Shown here in pieces: positions 33,817-42,155 of a stretch of DNA of 64,000 bases; the stretch's first letter is position 1; each line of letters begins with the position of its first letter. The notes below the pieces were generated by a model, which saw nothing but the letters and a program-made list of their open reading frames with translations, searched no databases and was not told the origin of the DNA. This DNA comes from JBGSMF01 sp964651475 (GTDB taxonomy: Bacteria; Chloroflexota; Anaerolineae; Fen-1058): the NCBI GenBank assembly GCA_964651475.1, contig CAZYXV010000018.1, positions 21,480-85,479 of the forward strand, read 5' to 3'. Position numbers and translations under genes: made by a program.

Positions 33817-35754
33817 ATGAAGTTCTTGTCTCGTACCTGGTCCACACCACGCTGGATGATTCTGGCTGTATGTTTGCTTGGCCTGGCCTACACGCTTCGA
33901 GTCTACGGGCTGGGGAGGCAAGACCTGTGGGGCGATGAAGCTGTAAGCGCGCTGGTTCTCAAACACGATGTGGTTCAAATACTGAATGGCCAGGTTGATC
34001 CGCTCCTTCCCCCGCTTTATTTTTTACTGCTTCGTTTTTGCACCTGCCTGGCTGGCCGAACCGAATTTGCGATTCGCTATCTTTCTCTTGTCGGCGCAAT
34101 GGTCGGGGTCGCGTTCACTGGCCGCGCTGCCCGTGAATCGCTGGGGCGCCCGGCAGGAGCATTGGCGCTGGCGCTGGCGACCATCGCACCATTCCAGGTA
34201 TATTACGCTCAGGAAGCGCGTATGTACGGAGTGGCGCTCGCGTTTAACGCGGGGGCTTTGTGGGCCGCCATAGCCGCGCTGCGCCAGCGCAGGCTGGCCA
34301 GGCAAAAGAGTTTTTGGCAGGCTTGGATTGCATTTGCCGTGCTGGCTCTGGGCGCGGTCTATGCGCACTATATTTCATTTCTACACTTGCTGGGCATCGC
34401 CGCCAGCCTAGCGATAGCCTGGCGGCGTCAAGCCCGCCAGTTGGCGCTGGCGGGCTTGACCGCTGTGATGATGGGATTGGTCTATTTGCCGTGGGCTTGG
34501 GGACAGGTAAATCGCCTCGGCGGCCAATTTCCTTTCCGTCCTCACGTATGGACGCTGACCAAACTCCTGGATATCACACGAGATACCCTCCAGGCGTTCA
34601 GCGTAGGCCAAACGCTCCATCAAAATTGGGGGTGGGGCATCGTAGCGCTGATGGCGCTTGCCGCCGGGATTGGATGCGCAGCGGCGATACGCCCCCGGCG
34701 ACCTGAACGATGGCTGCCGGGCGTCGTTGTCGTCACTGTCTTGGTAGGGGGTTGGGCTTTTAACGCGTATCTCTTTATCTTTGAGTCGCGCTATTTGATG
34801 GTGGGCATGCCGGCGTACCTTTTGCTGGTAGCGGGGGGTATTTATTGGGTTGGCCGGCGCTGGCCGGCGCTGGCCGCGTTATCATTAGCCGCTATTCTTG
34901 CGGCAGCCAGTTTTGCCAATGCCACCTACTACACAAGTTATACCAAAGGCAATTATGGCAAATTGATGCGAACTGTGATTTCCGGCGCCCAACCTGGCGA
35001 TTTGCTGATGCTCAACAACCCATTGCAGAGAGCCATCTTTGAATATTATCGCCCCACCAACGTGGACTATGCCTACATATCGCGCGATGCCATTATTGAC
35101 CCGGCCCGGCTGGACGCTGAAATGACCCGGTTGGCTGCAGGACGCGGGCGCGTCTGGCTGGTGATGTTTGGCGACCCAAACGAATACGACCCCGAATTTC
35201 AGGTGGAGCATTGGCTGGCCACACACGGCGCTAAAAGCCATTACGAGGGATTTGGCGATTCGACTCTGGCGCTCTATGTCATGTCAAGCGCGGCCGGCGT
35301 CACGGTCCCCGTATCGGCTACGTTCGACGGTCAGATGGCACTGACCGGTTATCTCTTGAGCGCTGGCGTGCTGAGGCCAGGCGACACCCTCATCGTGGAA
35401 TTGGATTGGAAGGCTATTGCCGATCCAGGCAGAGATTATACAATCTTTGTGCAACTGATCGGACCTGACGGCACGCTAGTGGCCCAGGTAGACACCCCCC
35501 CCGTAGGCGGCACACGTCCGACCAGCGCGTGGGCTGCCGGTGAATCCGTCTCCGACCGCTATGCCTTGCGCATCCCCACCACCGCGCCGGCTGGCGAAGG
35601 ACAATTGATTGTGGGGCTTTACCCCTGGCCCGACCTGACTCGCCTGCCGCTCACAGAAACAGGCGGGCTGCCCGCCGCCAATGATGCTTTGCGGCTGGCA
35701 ACGATTACGATTACGACGACGAGTACAACGACGAGTACAATCACTTTGGACTAA
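33817..35754 (+). CDS. Membrane glycosyltransferase of the GT39/ArnT-like (GT-C) type
   Basis: The 645-residue protein has about 10-12 membrane helices in the first 400 residues and a soluble C-terminal domain. The first extracytoplasmic loop holds LGRQDLWGDEAVSALVL, whose acidic residues are the catalytic type of the PMT/ArnT family, and FQVYYAQEARMYGVAL is a further family block. These enzymes use polyprenyl-phosphate sugars as donors outside the membrane. The C-terminal ~150 residues (FDGQMALTGYLLSAGVLRPGDTLIVELDW) form a beta-rich domain. It stands between surface LysM proteins and LCP enzymes, in keeping with envelope glycosylation. The sequence ends in a low-complexity Thr/Ser tail. Confidence 0.85.
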   Translation: MKFLSRTWSTPRWMILAVCLLGLAYTLRVYGLGRQDLWGDEAVSALVLKHDVVQILNGQVDPLLPPLYFLLLRFCTCLAGRTEFAIRYLSLVGAMVGVAFTGRAARESLGRPAGALALALATIAPFQVYYAQEARMYGVALAFNAGALWAAIAALRQRRLARQKSFWQAWIAFAVLALGAVYAHYISFLHLLGIAASLAIAWRRQARQLALAGLTAVMMGLVYLPWAWGQVNRLGGQFPFRPHVWTLTKLLDITRDTLQAFSVGQTLHQNWGWGIVALMALAAGIGCAAAIRPRRPERWLPGVVVVTVLVGGWAFNAYLFIFESRYLMVGMPAYLLLVAGGIYWVGRRWPALAALSLAAILAAASFANATYYTSYTKGNYGKLMRTVISGAQPGDLLMLNNPLQRAIFEYYRPTNVDYAYISRDAIIDPARLDAEMTRLAAGRGRVWLVMFGDPNEYDPEFQVEHWLATHGAKSHYEGFGDSTLALYVMSSAAGVTVPVSATFDGQMALTGYLLSAGVLRPGDTLIVELDWKAIADPGRDYTIFVQLIGPDGTLVAQVDTPPVGGTRPTSAWAAGESVSDRYALRIPTTAPAGEGQLIVGLYPWPDLTRLPLTETGGLPAANDALRLATITITTTSTTTSTITLD

Positions 35755-35876
35755 TGAGCCAGGACGATTGTGGCTTCACACTCAACCGCCTTGCCTGCCC
35801 TGGCAAGACAACGCGCAGACCGTGAAACATTAAAAGCGTTGCCGGCGTCTTGTTTTTAAGCGGTCAAGACTAGAAC

Positions 35877-35906
35877 TTGCCACACGCTTGTCAACGGGTG
35901 TATAAT
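35877..35906 (+). promoter_or_regulatory. Predicted promoter of the first LCP gene
   Basis: TTGCCA (35877-35882) and a perfect TATAAT (35901-35906) are 18 bases apart, 35 bases before the ATG at 35941. The 186-base gap before the gene holds nothing else apart from a small CTTGCC/GGCAAG hairpin at 35791-35808. Confidence 0.6.
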
Positions 35907-35940
35907 TGCCTGCGTCATTGCACATGGCGCATGCGTTCAG

Positions 35941-37635
35941 ATGCAAAAGTGTAAAAGATCAAATAAAATGGGACAAGCCAATCCAAACAACAAGCCTGCC
36001 TCTACAAAGGCCGCTTCACCGCACAACTCGCGTCAGAGCACACCGCCGGCAAGGTCGCGCTCTCTGATAACGGATCTATTGAACATCGGGCTGGCGCTTG
36101 TCGCCATTATGCTGCTCGTCTCAATCCTCAGATTCTTGTGGCAAGATGTATCTTCAAGCCTGCCTGCCATTGCAGCGCACAATGGCAAAACGGCAACGCC
36201 GGATGTGTCTACACCGACCCATACCAACACGCCCCCACCCACGGCCACGTTAACTTGCACGCCTACGCGCCGGCCCACAAACACACGCCTGCCCACGCTC
36301 ACGCCGCGCCCCACTGCCACACCGACCAGCATCCCCACGGACACACCTGTCTCGCCGCGCGGCGCATATCCCCCTACCGTAACGCCCGACGCCAGCTTTG
36401 TCATCAGCAGCACGCCCGTTCCCGAAGCAGCGCCGCTGGTCGAGTTTCCGCAGGGAACCATCAACATTGTCCTGCTCGGCAGCGACAAGCGCCCCAACGA
36501 AGGAGGGTGGCGAACTGATACCATCATCGTCGCCAGCGTCAATCCCAATGCGCCCTCTGTGACCATGCTCTCCATCCCGCGCGATTTGTGGCTCTACGTC
36601 CCCGGCTGGATGTTTCAACGCGTCAACCTGGCCGACCAACACGGCGCCAGCGTAAACTTTCCCGGCGGCGGGCCGGGCCTGCTCAAGCAAACCATCCAAT
36701 ACAACCTCGGCGTCCACGTAGACTATTACGCCCGCGTGGACTTTGCCGGCTTTATGAATATCATTGACGCCCTGGGCGGCATTGACGTCGTCGCCGATTG
36801 TCCCCTCGTGGACGTCTTCCCCGATGACCCCATCACCGAAGACCCCACCATCACCGGCACCATCTCCATCCAAACCCCTGGCGTCTATCACCTGGACGGC
36901 AAACACGCCTTGTGGTACGCTCGCAGCCGCTACACCTCCCCCGGCGGCGACCTCGACCGCAGCCGTCGTCAACATCGCGTCTTGCGCGGCCTCTGGAACA
37001 AGGCCACCGAACTCGACGCCGTCGCTCGCCTCCCCCAACTGTGGAGCCAACTCTCCTCCTCAATCGAAACCGATCTCACCTGGAACGACATCGTCTGGCT
37101 CGCTTCTCTCACCCCTCGCCTCGACAACTCTCACATCCGCAGCGGCTTTATTGACGGCGACGCCCTCCAGCCCTGGACCACTCCCTCTGGCGCCTCTGTC
37201 TACCTCCCCAACACCGAGCGTATGCTAGAACAAGTCCAGGATACCTTCAACCCTCCCTCCAACATCGCCGCACAAGCCCCCACCCAGATCGAAGTCTGGA
37301 ACGGCACCCCCTTCACCGATTGGGACGTCCTCGCCACCGACCGCCTCCAGTGGGCAGGCTTTTGGGTCACTTCCCTCCGCTCCGCCGACCGCCTGGACTA
37401 TGCACGCTCTCAAATCATTGATTTCTCCACCACCCCCAAGGGCAGCCGCCTCCCCTCTCTCTTGCGCCTCTTCCAACTCACCCAGGCCGACGTCGTCGCC
37501 CAGCCCGACCCAAACAGCCCCGTCCCCTATCGCCTCATCGTCGGCGCCAATTACAACCCTTGCGTGCGCCCCGCTTTGCCCCATCGCCCCACCCCTACAC
37601 CGACACCCGCGCCTACAGACACCCCCACTCCCTGA
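35941..37635 (+). CDS. LytR-CpsA-Psr (LCP) family glycopolymer transferase, copy 1
   Basis: The 564-residue protein has a cytoplasmic start, one membrane helix (about 42-60), a Pro/Thr-rich extracellular linker (about 75-145), the LCP catalytic domain (NIVLLGSDKRPNEGGWRTDTIIVASVNP, MLSIPRDLWLYVPG, DFAGFMNIIDALGGIDV, HALWYARSRYTSPGGDLDRSRRQ) and a C-terminal LytR_C domain (IEVWNGTPFTDWDVLATDRL). The Arg/Asp residues of the pyrophosphate site are present. LCP enzymes move polyprenyl-linked glycopolymers to the cell wall. From 36655 to 37606 the DNA is identical to the next gene. Confidence 0.93.
   Translation: MQKCKRSNKMGQANPNNKPASTKAASPHNSRQSTPPARSRSLITDLLNIGLALVAIMLLVSILRFLWQDVSSSLPAIAAHNGKTATPDVSTPTHTNTPPPTATLTCTPTRRPTNTRLPTLTPRPTATPTSIPTDTPVSPRGAYPPTVTPDASFVISSTPVPEAAPLVEFPQGTINIVLLGSDKRPNEGGWRTDTIIVASVNPNAPSVTMLSIPRDLWLYVPGWMFQRVNLADQHGASVNFPGGGPGLLKQTIQYNLGVHVDYYARVDFAGFMNIIDALGGIDVVADCPLVDVFPDDPITEDPTITGTISIQTPGVYHLDGKHALWYARSRYTSPGGDLDRSRRQHRVLRGLWNKATELDAVARLPQLWSQLSSSIETDLTWNDIVWLASLTPRLDNSHIRSGFIDGDALQPWTTPSGASVYLPNTERMLEQVQDTFNPPSNIAAQAPTQIEVWNGTPFTDWDVLATDRLQWAGFWVTSLRSADRLDYARSQIIDFSTTPKGSRLPSLLRLFQLTQADVVAQPDPNSPVPYRLIVGANYNPCVRPALPHRPTPTPTPAPTDTPTP
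36655..37606 (+). repeat. 952-base identical block, copy 1 (LCP gene 1)
   Basis: Base-for-base identical, as far as read by eye, to 38474-39425 (offset 1819). The block covers most of the LCP catalytic domain, the LytR_C domain and the start of the Pro/Thr tail. It is bounded by point differences at 36654/38473 and 37607/39426; upstream of it the two genes differ at many positions. Confidence 0.9.
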
Positions 37636-37825
37636 CTTGTCCGCACTCGCTATCCACCACAATCCCAATGCTGCTTGTCCAGTAACCAGCCTGTAACCTG
37701 ATTGACACGCCACGTTCAAGAAACCTGGCCTATAATCAAATATACCCCTGGTTTAGGGGTGTGCGGCATCCTTAGCGCGGCAAGAATGCCGAATTTGATC
37801 ACACTATTCCCGGACGTAGCGGTCG

Positions 37826-39448
37826 GTGAAAATGGAGCGCCAACTTTATCGAAAAGACAGGCAACACACCCAGCCCCAGCTTGCCCCACGTCGCCTACTC
37901 ATTCCCAATCTCAACGCGCCGCGGCTGAACTCGCACACTCTGTTCGTCAAGCTATTGAACATTGATTTGGCGCTCATTAGCGTCCTACTGTTTGCCTCAA
38001 TCCTTGGCAGTCCATCACCAGACCTGTCATCTGCCAAAGTGGCCGCGGCGCAAAGTGTGTATTTGGACACAGCGGCGCCAACTCTAACCTCTACACCCAC
38101 TTCCACACCTACTCCCACACCTACCGCTACTTCTACACCCACCTCTACCCCCCGGCCAACAACAACGCCTACCAGAACGCCTCTCCCAGCGCCATCCGGC
38201 GAGTATCCTCCCACAGTTACGCCCAACGCGGCGGCAGTACCCAAACCGGCGCCGCTGGTCGAGTTTCCGCAAGGAACCATCAATATTGTCCTGCTCGGCA
38301 GCGACAAACGCCCCAAGGATGGCGAGTGGCGAACCGATACTGTCATCGTCGCCAGCGTCAACCCCAACGTTCCCTCTGTGACCATGCTCTCCATCCCGCG
38401 CGACCTGTGGCTCTACATCCCCGGCTGGATGTTCCAACGCGTCAACCTGGCCGATGTGCATGGCGCCAGCGTGAACTTTCCCGGCGGCGGGCCGGGCCTG
38501 CTCAAGCAAACCATCCAATACAACCTCGGCGTCCACGTAGACTATTACGCCCGCGTGGACTTTGCCGGCTTTATGAATATCATTGACGCCCTGGGCGGCA
38601 TTGACGTCGTCGCCGATTGTCCCCTCGTGGACGTCTTCCCCGATGACCCCATCACCGAAGACCCCACCATCACCGGCACCATCTCCATCCAAACCCCTGG
38701 CGTCTATCACCTGGACGGCAAACACGCCTTGTGGTACGCTCGCAGCCGCTACACCTCCCCCGGCGGCGACCTCGACCGCAGCCGTCGTCAACATCGCGTC
38801 TTGCGCGGCCTCTGGAACAAGGCCACCGAACTCGACGCCGTCGCTCGCCTCCCCCAACTGTGGAGCCAACTCTCCTCCTCAATCGAAACCGATCTCACCT
38901 GGAACGACATCGTCTGGCTCGCTTCTCTCACCCCTCGCCTCGACAACTCTCACATCCGCAGCGGCTTTATTGACGGCGACGCCCTCCAGCCCTGGACCAC
39001 TCCCTCTGGCGCCTCTGTCTACCTCCCCAACACCGAGCGTATGCTAGAACAAGTCCAGGATACCTTCAACCCTCCCTCCAACATCGCCGCACAAGCCCCC
39101 ACCCAGATCGAAGTCTGGAACGGCACCCCCTTCACCGATTGGGACGTCCTCGCCACCGACCGCCTCCAGTGGGCAGGCTTTTGGGTCACTTCCCTCCGCT
39201 CCGCCGACCGCCTGGACTATGCACGCTCTCAAATCATTGATTTCTCCACCACCCCCAAGGGCAGCCGCCTCCCCTCTCTCTTGCGCCTCTTCCAACTCAC
39301 CCAGGCCGACGTCGTCGCCCAGCCCGACCCAAACAGCCCCGTCCCCTATCGCCTCATCGTCGGCGCCAATTACAACCCTTGCGTGCGCCCCGCTTTGCCC
39401 CATCGCCCCACCCCTACACCGACACTAACACCTACCGCCCCTCCATAA
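37826..39448 (+). CDS. LytR-CpsA-Psr (LCP) family glycopolymer transferase, copy 2
   Basis: The 540-residue tandem paralogue has one N-terminal membrane helix (about 45-65), a Pro/Thr linker of different length, the LCP domain (NIVLLGSDKRPKDGEWRTDTVIVASV, SIPRDLWLYIPG) and the LytR_C domain. The N-terminal third is diverged from copy 1, but 38474-39425 is identical. Start is a GTG at 37826 or ATG at 37832. A TATAAT (37731-37736) lies upstream without a well-spaced -35. Two LCP enzymes may act on the same acceptor with different donors, or be redundant. Confidence 0.93.
   Translation: MKMERQLYRKDRQHTQPQLAPRRLLIPNLNAPRLNSHTLFVKLLNIDLALISVLLFASILGSPSPDLSSAKVAAAQSVYLDTAAPTLTSTPTSTPTPTPTATSTPTSTPRPTTTPTRTPLPAPSGEYPPTVTPNAAAVPKPAPLVEFPQGTINIVLLGSDKRPKDGEWRTDTVIVASVNPNVPSVTMLSIPRDLWLYIPGWMFQRVNLADVHGASVNFPGGGPGLLKQTIQYNLGVHVDYYARVDFAGFMNIIDALGGIDVVADCPLVDVFPDDPITEDPTITGTISIQTPGVYHLDGKHALWYARSRYTSPGGDLDRSRRQHRVLRGLWNKATELDAVARLPQLWSQLSSSIETDLTWNDIVWLASLTPRLDNSHIRSGFIDGDALQPWTTPSGASVYLPNTERMLEQVQDTFNPPSNIAAQAPTQIEVWNGTPFTDWDVLATDRLQWAGFWVTSLRSADRLDYARSQIIDFSTTPKGSRLPSLLRLFQLTQADVVAQPDPNSPVPYRLIVGANYNPCVRPALPHRPTPTPTLTPTAPP
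38474..39425 (+). repeat. 952-base identical block, copy 2 (LCP gene 2)
   Basis: The partner of the block at 36655-37606. Perfect identity, including synonymous sites, next to clearly diverged 5' regions indicates recent gene conversion or a very recent partial duplication; an assembly artefact should also be considered. Confidence 0.9.
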
Positions 39449-39553
39449 AACAGTGATCAGCGTGACCCTGCCGCAACCGTACCTTTAATCCGCGAATCTG
39501 CGCGAATAACACGATGTAAAATCACATAGAGTGATTGGCCGCCTGAGCTGTAC

Positions 39554-39582
39554 TTGACGCTTCTTCTTCCCATCAGTATAAT
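39554..39582 (+). promoter_or_regulatory. Predicted promoter of the histidine kinase gene
   Basis: TTGACG (39554-39559) and TATAAT (39577-39582) are 17 bases apart, 45 bases before the ATG at 39628. Confidence 0.7.
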
Positions 39583-39627
39583 GAATTCGCGTCTGCGTCT
39601 TGCGAGATAAAACACATGGAGTAAACT

Positions 39628-40371
39628 ATGGCTAACGAAGCTGAATTGATCGAGCAGGTTGAGAACCTCAAAACGGCCCTGGCGGCGGCTCAAGCCGAAT
39701 CATGGAAACTCGTTCGCTCGGTCTGCCACGAATTGCGCCTGCCGCTTAGCTCGATCAAAGGTTATAATGATTTGATACCGTTGATGGGGCCGGTCAGCGA
39801 CCAACAAAAGGATTTTGTTACGCGCATCAAGAAAAACGTGGCGCGCATGAGCGGCATGATTGCCAACCTGCACGACCTGGCGTTTATGGGTGAAGGTCAT
39901 TTTATCCTCAAGCCTGTAGCATTGTCTCTGAAAGAGGCCATTGAAAAAATGTGCGACGAAATGCAACCCGCGGCAGGTGAACGTAGCCACACACTCAACT
40001 ATAGTTTGCCTCCCTCGCTGCCCGCTGTACAGGCTGATCGCGAACGCACAGAGCAAATCTTGCGCATCCTGATCGAAAATGCCTGCTGGTATACTCCGCC
40101 CGGTGGGCAAATCACCGTTGCCGCGCAGCAAACCGACGGCGACCAAATTCAAATCAGCGTCACCGATACCGGCATCGGCGTGCCCGAAGAGGAACGCGAG
40201 AAACTCTTTACGCTGTTTTTCCGCAGCGATACCCCGCTGGTGCGTGAGCAACCCGGCGCTGGCATGAACCTTTATATGGTGCGGCGCTTGATCGAATTGA
40301 TGGGCGGCGCGTACGGCGCCGAGTTTGAGGCCGGCTCTCGTTTTTGGGTCAGCCTGCCGATAGCCGGCTAA
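39628..40371 (+). CDS. Soluble sensor-less histidine kinase
   Basis: The 247-residue protein starts with a short coiled coil (AELIEQVENLKTALAAAQAES), then a HisKA dimerisation domain with phospho-acceptor His34 (SVCHELRLPLSSIKGY), then a HATPase_c domain: N box ILIENACWYTPPGG, G1 DTGIGVPEEE, F box LFTLFFR and G2 GAGMNLYMVRRLIELMGG. No membrane helix or sensor domain is seen, so it is cytoplasmic and must receive its signal from a partner. No response regulator gene is adjacent. ATGGAGT precedes the ATG. Confidence 0.88.
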   Translation: MANEAELIEQVENLKTALAAAQAESWKLVRSVCHELRLPLSSIKGYNDLIPLMGPVSDQQKDFVTRIKKNVARMSGMIANLHDLAFMGEGHFILKPVALSLKEAIEKMCDEMQPAAGERSHTLNYSLPPSLPAVQADRERTEQILRILIENACWYTPPGGQITVAAQQTDGDQIQISVTDTGIGVPEEEREKLFTLFFRSDTPLVREQPGAGMNLYMVRRLIELMGGAYGAEFEAGSRFWVSLPIAG

Positions 40372-40425
40372 TATCACAGCGTGCTACCAGCCCACGACCC
40401 TAGCCGCGATGCGCCAAACAGCGTG

Positions 40426-40454
40426 TTGACCCGGCTGGCGCGGCGTGATAAGAT
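40426..40454 (+). promoter_or_regulatory. Predicted promoter of the CopZ-like gene
   Basis: TTGACC (40426-40431) and TAAGAT (40449-40454) are 17 bases apart, 30 bases before the ATG; AAAGGAG is a good ribosome binding site. Confidence 0.6.
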
Positions 40455-40484
40455 AAAGCAAGATTTGCGTAAAGGAGACAAGTA

Positions 40485-40691
40485 ATGGAAAACAAAACGT
40501 TTATTGCACCCAACATTTCGTGCATGCACTGCGTTCACACAATCAAGACCGAATTGGGCGAGTTGCCCGGCGTGACCTCGGTAGAAGCCCAGGCAGACAC
40601 AAAGCAAGTCACGGTCAGTTGGCAGGCGCCCGCCACCTGGGATCAAATCAAGGCGGCACTGGTCGAAATCGGCTATCCGGCCGCAGAATAA
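40485..40691 (+). CDS. Heavy-metal-associated domain protein (CopZ-like)
   Basis: The 68-residue protein is a single HMA domain (ferredoxin-like fold). The metal-binding loop is ISCMHCVHTI with Cys-x-x-Cys, followed by LGELPGVTSVEAQADTKQVTVSW and ALVEIGYPA. Such proteins carry Cu(I) or other soft metals to P-type ATPases. No P-type ATPase or metal regulator is seen nearby, so the partner is unknown. The extra histidine in CMHC is compatible with copper or zinc binding. Confidence 0.9.
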   Translation: MENKTFIAPNISCMHCVHTIKTELGELPGVTSVEAQADTKQVTVSWQAPATWDQIKAALVEIGYPAAE

Positions 40692-40904
40692 CAACGAACG
40701 ACAATCAACGCGCGACCAATGACTGACGGCGACAATCGTTTGTCATTGGTCGTTTGCCGTTAAAGGCACTCGCGCACCCGCACGGGCGGCAATATCCAAG
40801 CTATCGGGCAAAGTGCAAGGGCGTGGCGATGTGGTACAATAAAGGCACAAAACGCCTTGGGCAAAACCGCGCTCGAGCGCGGTTCCGGAGTGGTTGGAGG
40901 GAAC

Positions 40905-42146
40905 TTGAAAATAAAGTGCCCGTCGTGTCTTGGGCTGGCCGAAGAGACAGAGCTAAAAGATAACAACTATGTCTGCCCCATACCAGGCTGTCAAAAACCC
41001 ATCCCGCCTTCGTATGTGGCCGACTATGACTTGCACAAGCCTGTCATCATCAGCGCGGTGGGGCTGCGCGGCCATGGGAAAACGGTATATTTTGCCTCGG
41101 TCTTTCGGGCCTTGTACTTTTTGACCGAGTGTTGGCCCGAGTTTTATCACACGCCGCTCGACGACACGGCGCTCAGAAAAGTCAAAGAAGAAGCCGCGCG
41201 GCTGGATCGCGGCGAGTTGCCCGCGCCCACACCGTTCAATCCCAACAACCCCCCCGAACCCGTGTTGATTCGGGTGACTGGCATCCCGATGTACCCCAAG
41301 TGCACTTTGCTTTTTTACGACGTGAGCGGAGAAAGCTTTACGGCCGAAATGGAAAAAGTGGGCAGCTATGTGCCTTTTTTGCAACAGGCGCAGACGGTCC
41401 TGTTTTTGATCAGCGTGCCCGACCTTTCGTCCCGGCCTGCGCTGGATATGGAGGAATTGCTCAGCCGCTACATCGGCGGCATGCGGTATCAACGCATCAA
41501 TATCAAAAAACAACATCTGGTTGTGGTCTATACCAAGGCGGACCAAATGGAGTTAGGCTCTGGCTGGCGAGACCTGGACGCCTATCTGCGTAGAGGGCTG
41601 GGAGACGGCATGGAAGACCCGGAAGCCTACCGGAAAAAATTAGTTTGGACGTCTGACCGGCTGCGCGACTATACGCGGAACGAACTCAAGGCGCATCAAT
41701 TCCTGGCCAAAGCCAGCGGCAACTTTGAAAGCGTCACCTTTTCCATCGTCTCTGCCCTGGGCGCAAGCCCTGAAACAGGCGCCAATGGCAAGCAGCGCGT
41801 GATGCAGGTCGCACCCATCTCCTGCCGGATCATGGATCCGCTGTTGTGGGCGGTCGAAAACTCGCAGCCTCGCTGGAAACAGGCACTGTGGTGGAAAAGA
41901 AACGGGAGGAAAATTCTCTTTCTCACCCTCCTGTTTGAAATCAGCAGCGTCTTGTGCAGCATTATGGGGGTGCTGCTGAGCTTGCAGCTCAGCACGAATT
42001 TGTTCACATGGAGTGAAAGGGGGCAGTGGATGCCCACGCGAACCATTTTGGAAATATCTGGGGAAATTGGATTTGCGCTTGGAACAGTGGGGGTGTTGTT
42101 GGCGTTTCCGCTGCTGCTCAAAATGGTCAAAGAGTGGCTGAGTTGA
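40905..42146 (+). CDS. Zinc-ribbon, membrane-anchored TRAFAC-type GTPase (double-GTPase-2-like)
   Basis: The 413-residue protein starts with a zinc ribbon (Cys5, Cys8, Cys24, Cys29), followed by a P-loop GTPase: G1 GLRGHGKT (53-60), G3 YDVSGE (Asp139) and G4 YTKAD (210-213). Two membrane helices lie near the C-terminus (about 345-368 and 388-408). The TTG at 40905 is chosen for GGAGG just upstream and because the ribbon starts immediately; a TTG at 40857 would add 16 unlikely residues. It resembles GTPases linked by genomic studies to GAP1-type partners in proposed conflict systems. The next gene, 9 bases on, encodes such a partner. Confidence 0.75.
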   Translation: MKIKCPSCLGLAEETELKDNNYVCPIPGCQKPIPPSYVADYDLHKPVIISAVGLRGHGKTVYFASVFRALYFLTECWPEFYHTPLDDTALRKVKEEAARLDRGELPAPTPFNPNNPPEPVLIRVTGIPMYPKCTLLFYDVSGESFTAEMEKVGSYVPFLQQAQTVLFLISVPDLSSRPALDMEELLSRYIGGMRYQRINIKKQHLVVVYTKADQMELGSGWRDLDAYLRRGLGDGMEDPEAYRKKLVWTSDRLRDYTRNELKAHQFLAKASGNFESVTFSIVSALGASPETGANGKQRVMQVAPISCRIMDPLLWAVENSQPRWKQALWWKRNGRKILFLTLLFEISSVLCSIMGVLLSLQLSTNLFTWSERGQWMPTRTILEISGEIGFALGTVGVLLAFPLLLKMVKEWLS

Positions 42147-42155
42147 GAGGTGACC

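Noticed and set aside
36764..37228. Identical 154-residue out-of-frame reading frames in both LCP genes (also 38583-39047)
   Set aside because: Their identity only reflects the duplicated DNA; the composition (Ser/Pro/Thr/Ala) is that of a shifted frame of the LCP coding sequence.
37702..37736. TTGACA...TATAAT as promoter of the second LCP gene
   Set aside because: The hexamers are 23 bases apart, too far for a normal sigma70 promoter; only the TATAAT is noted.
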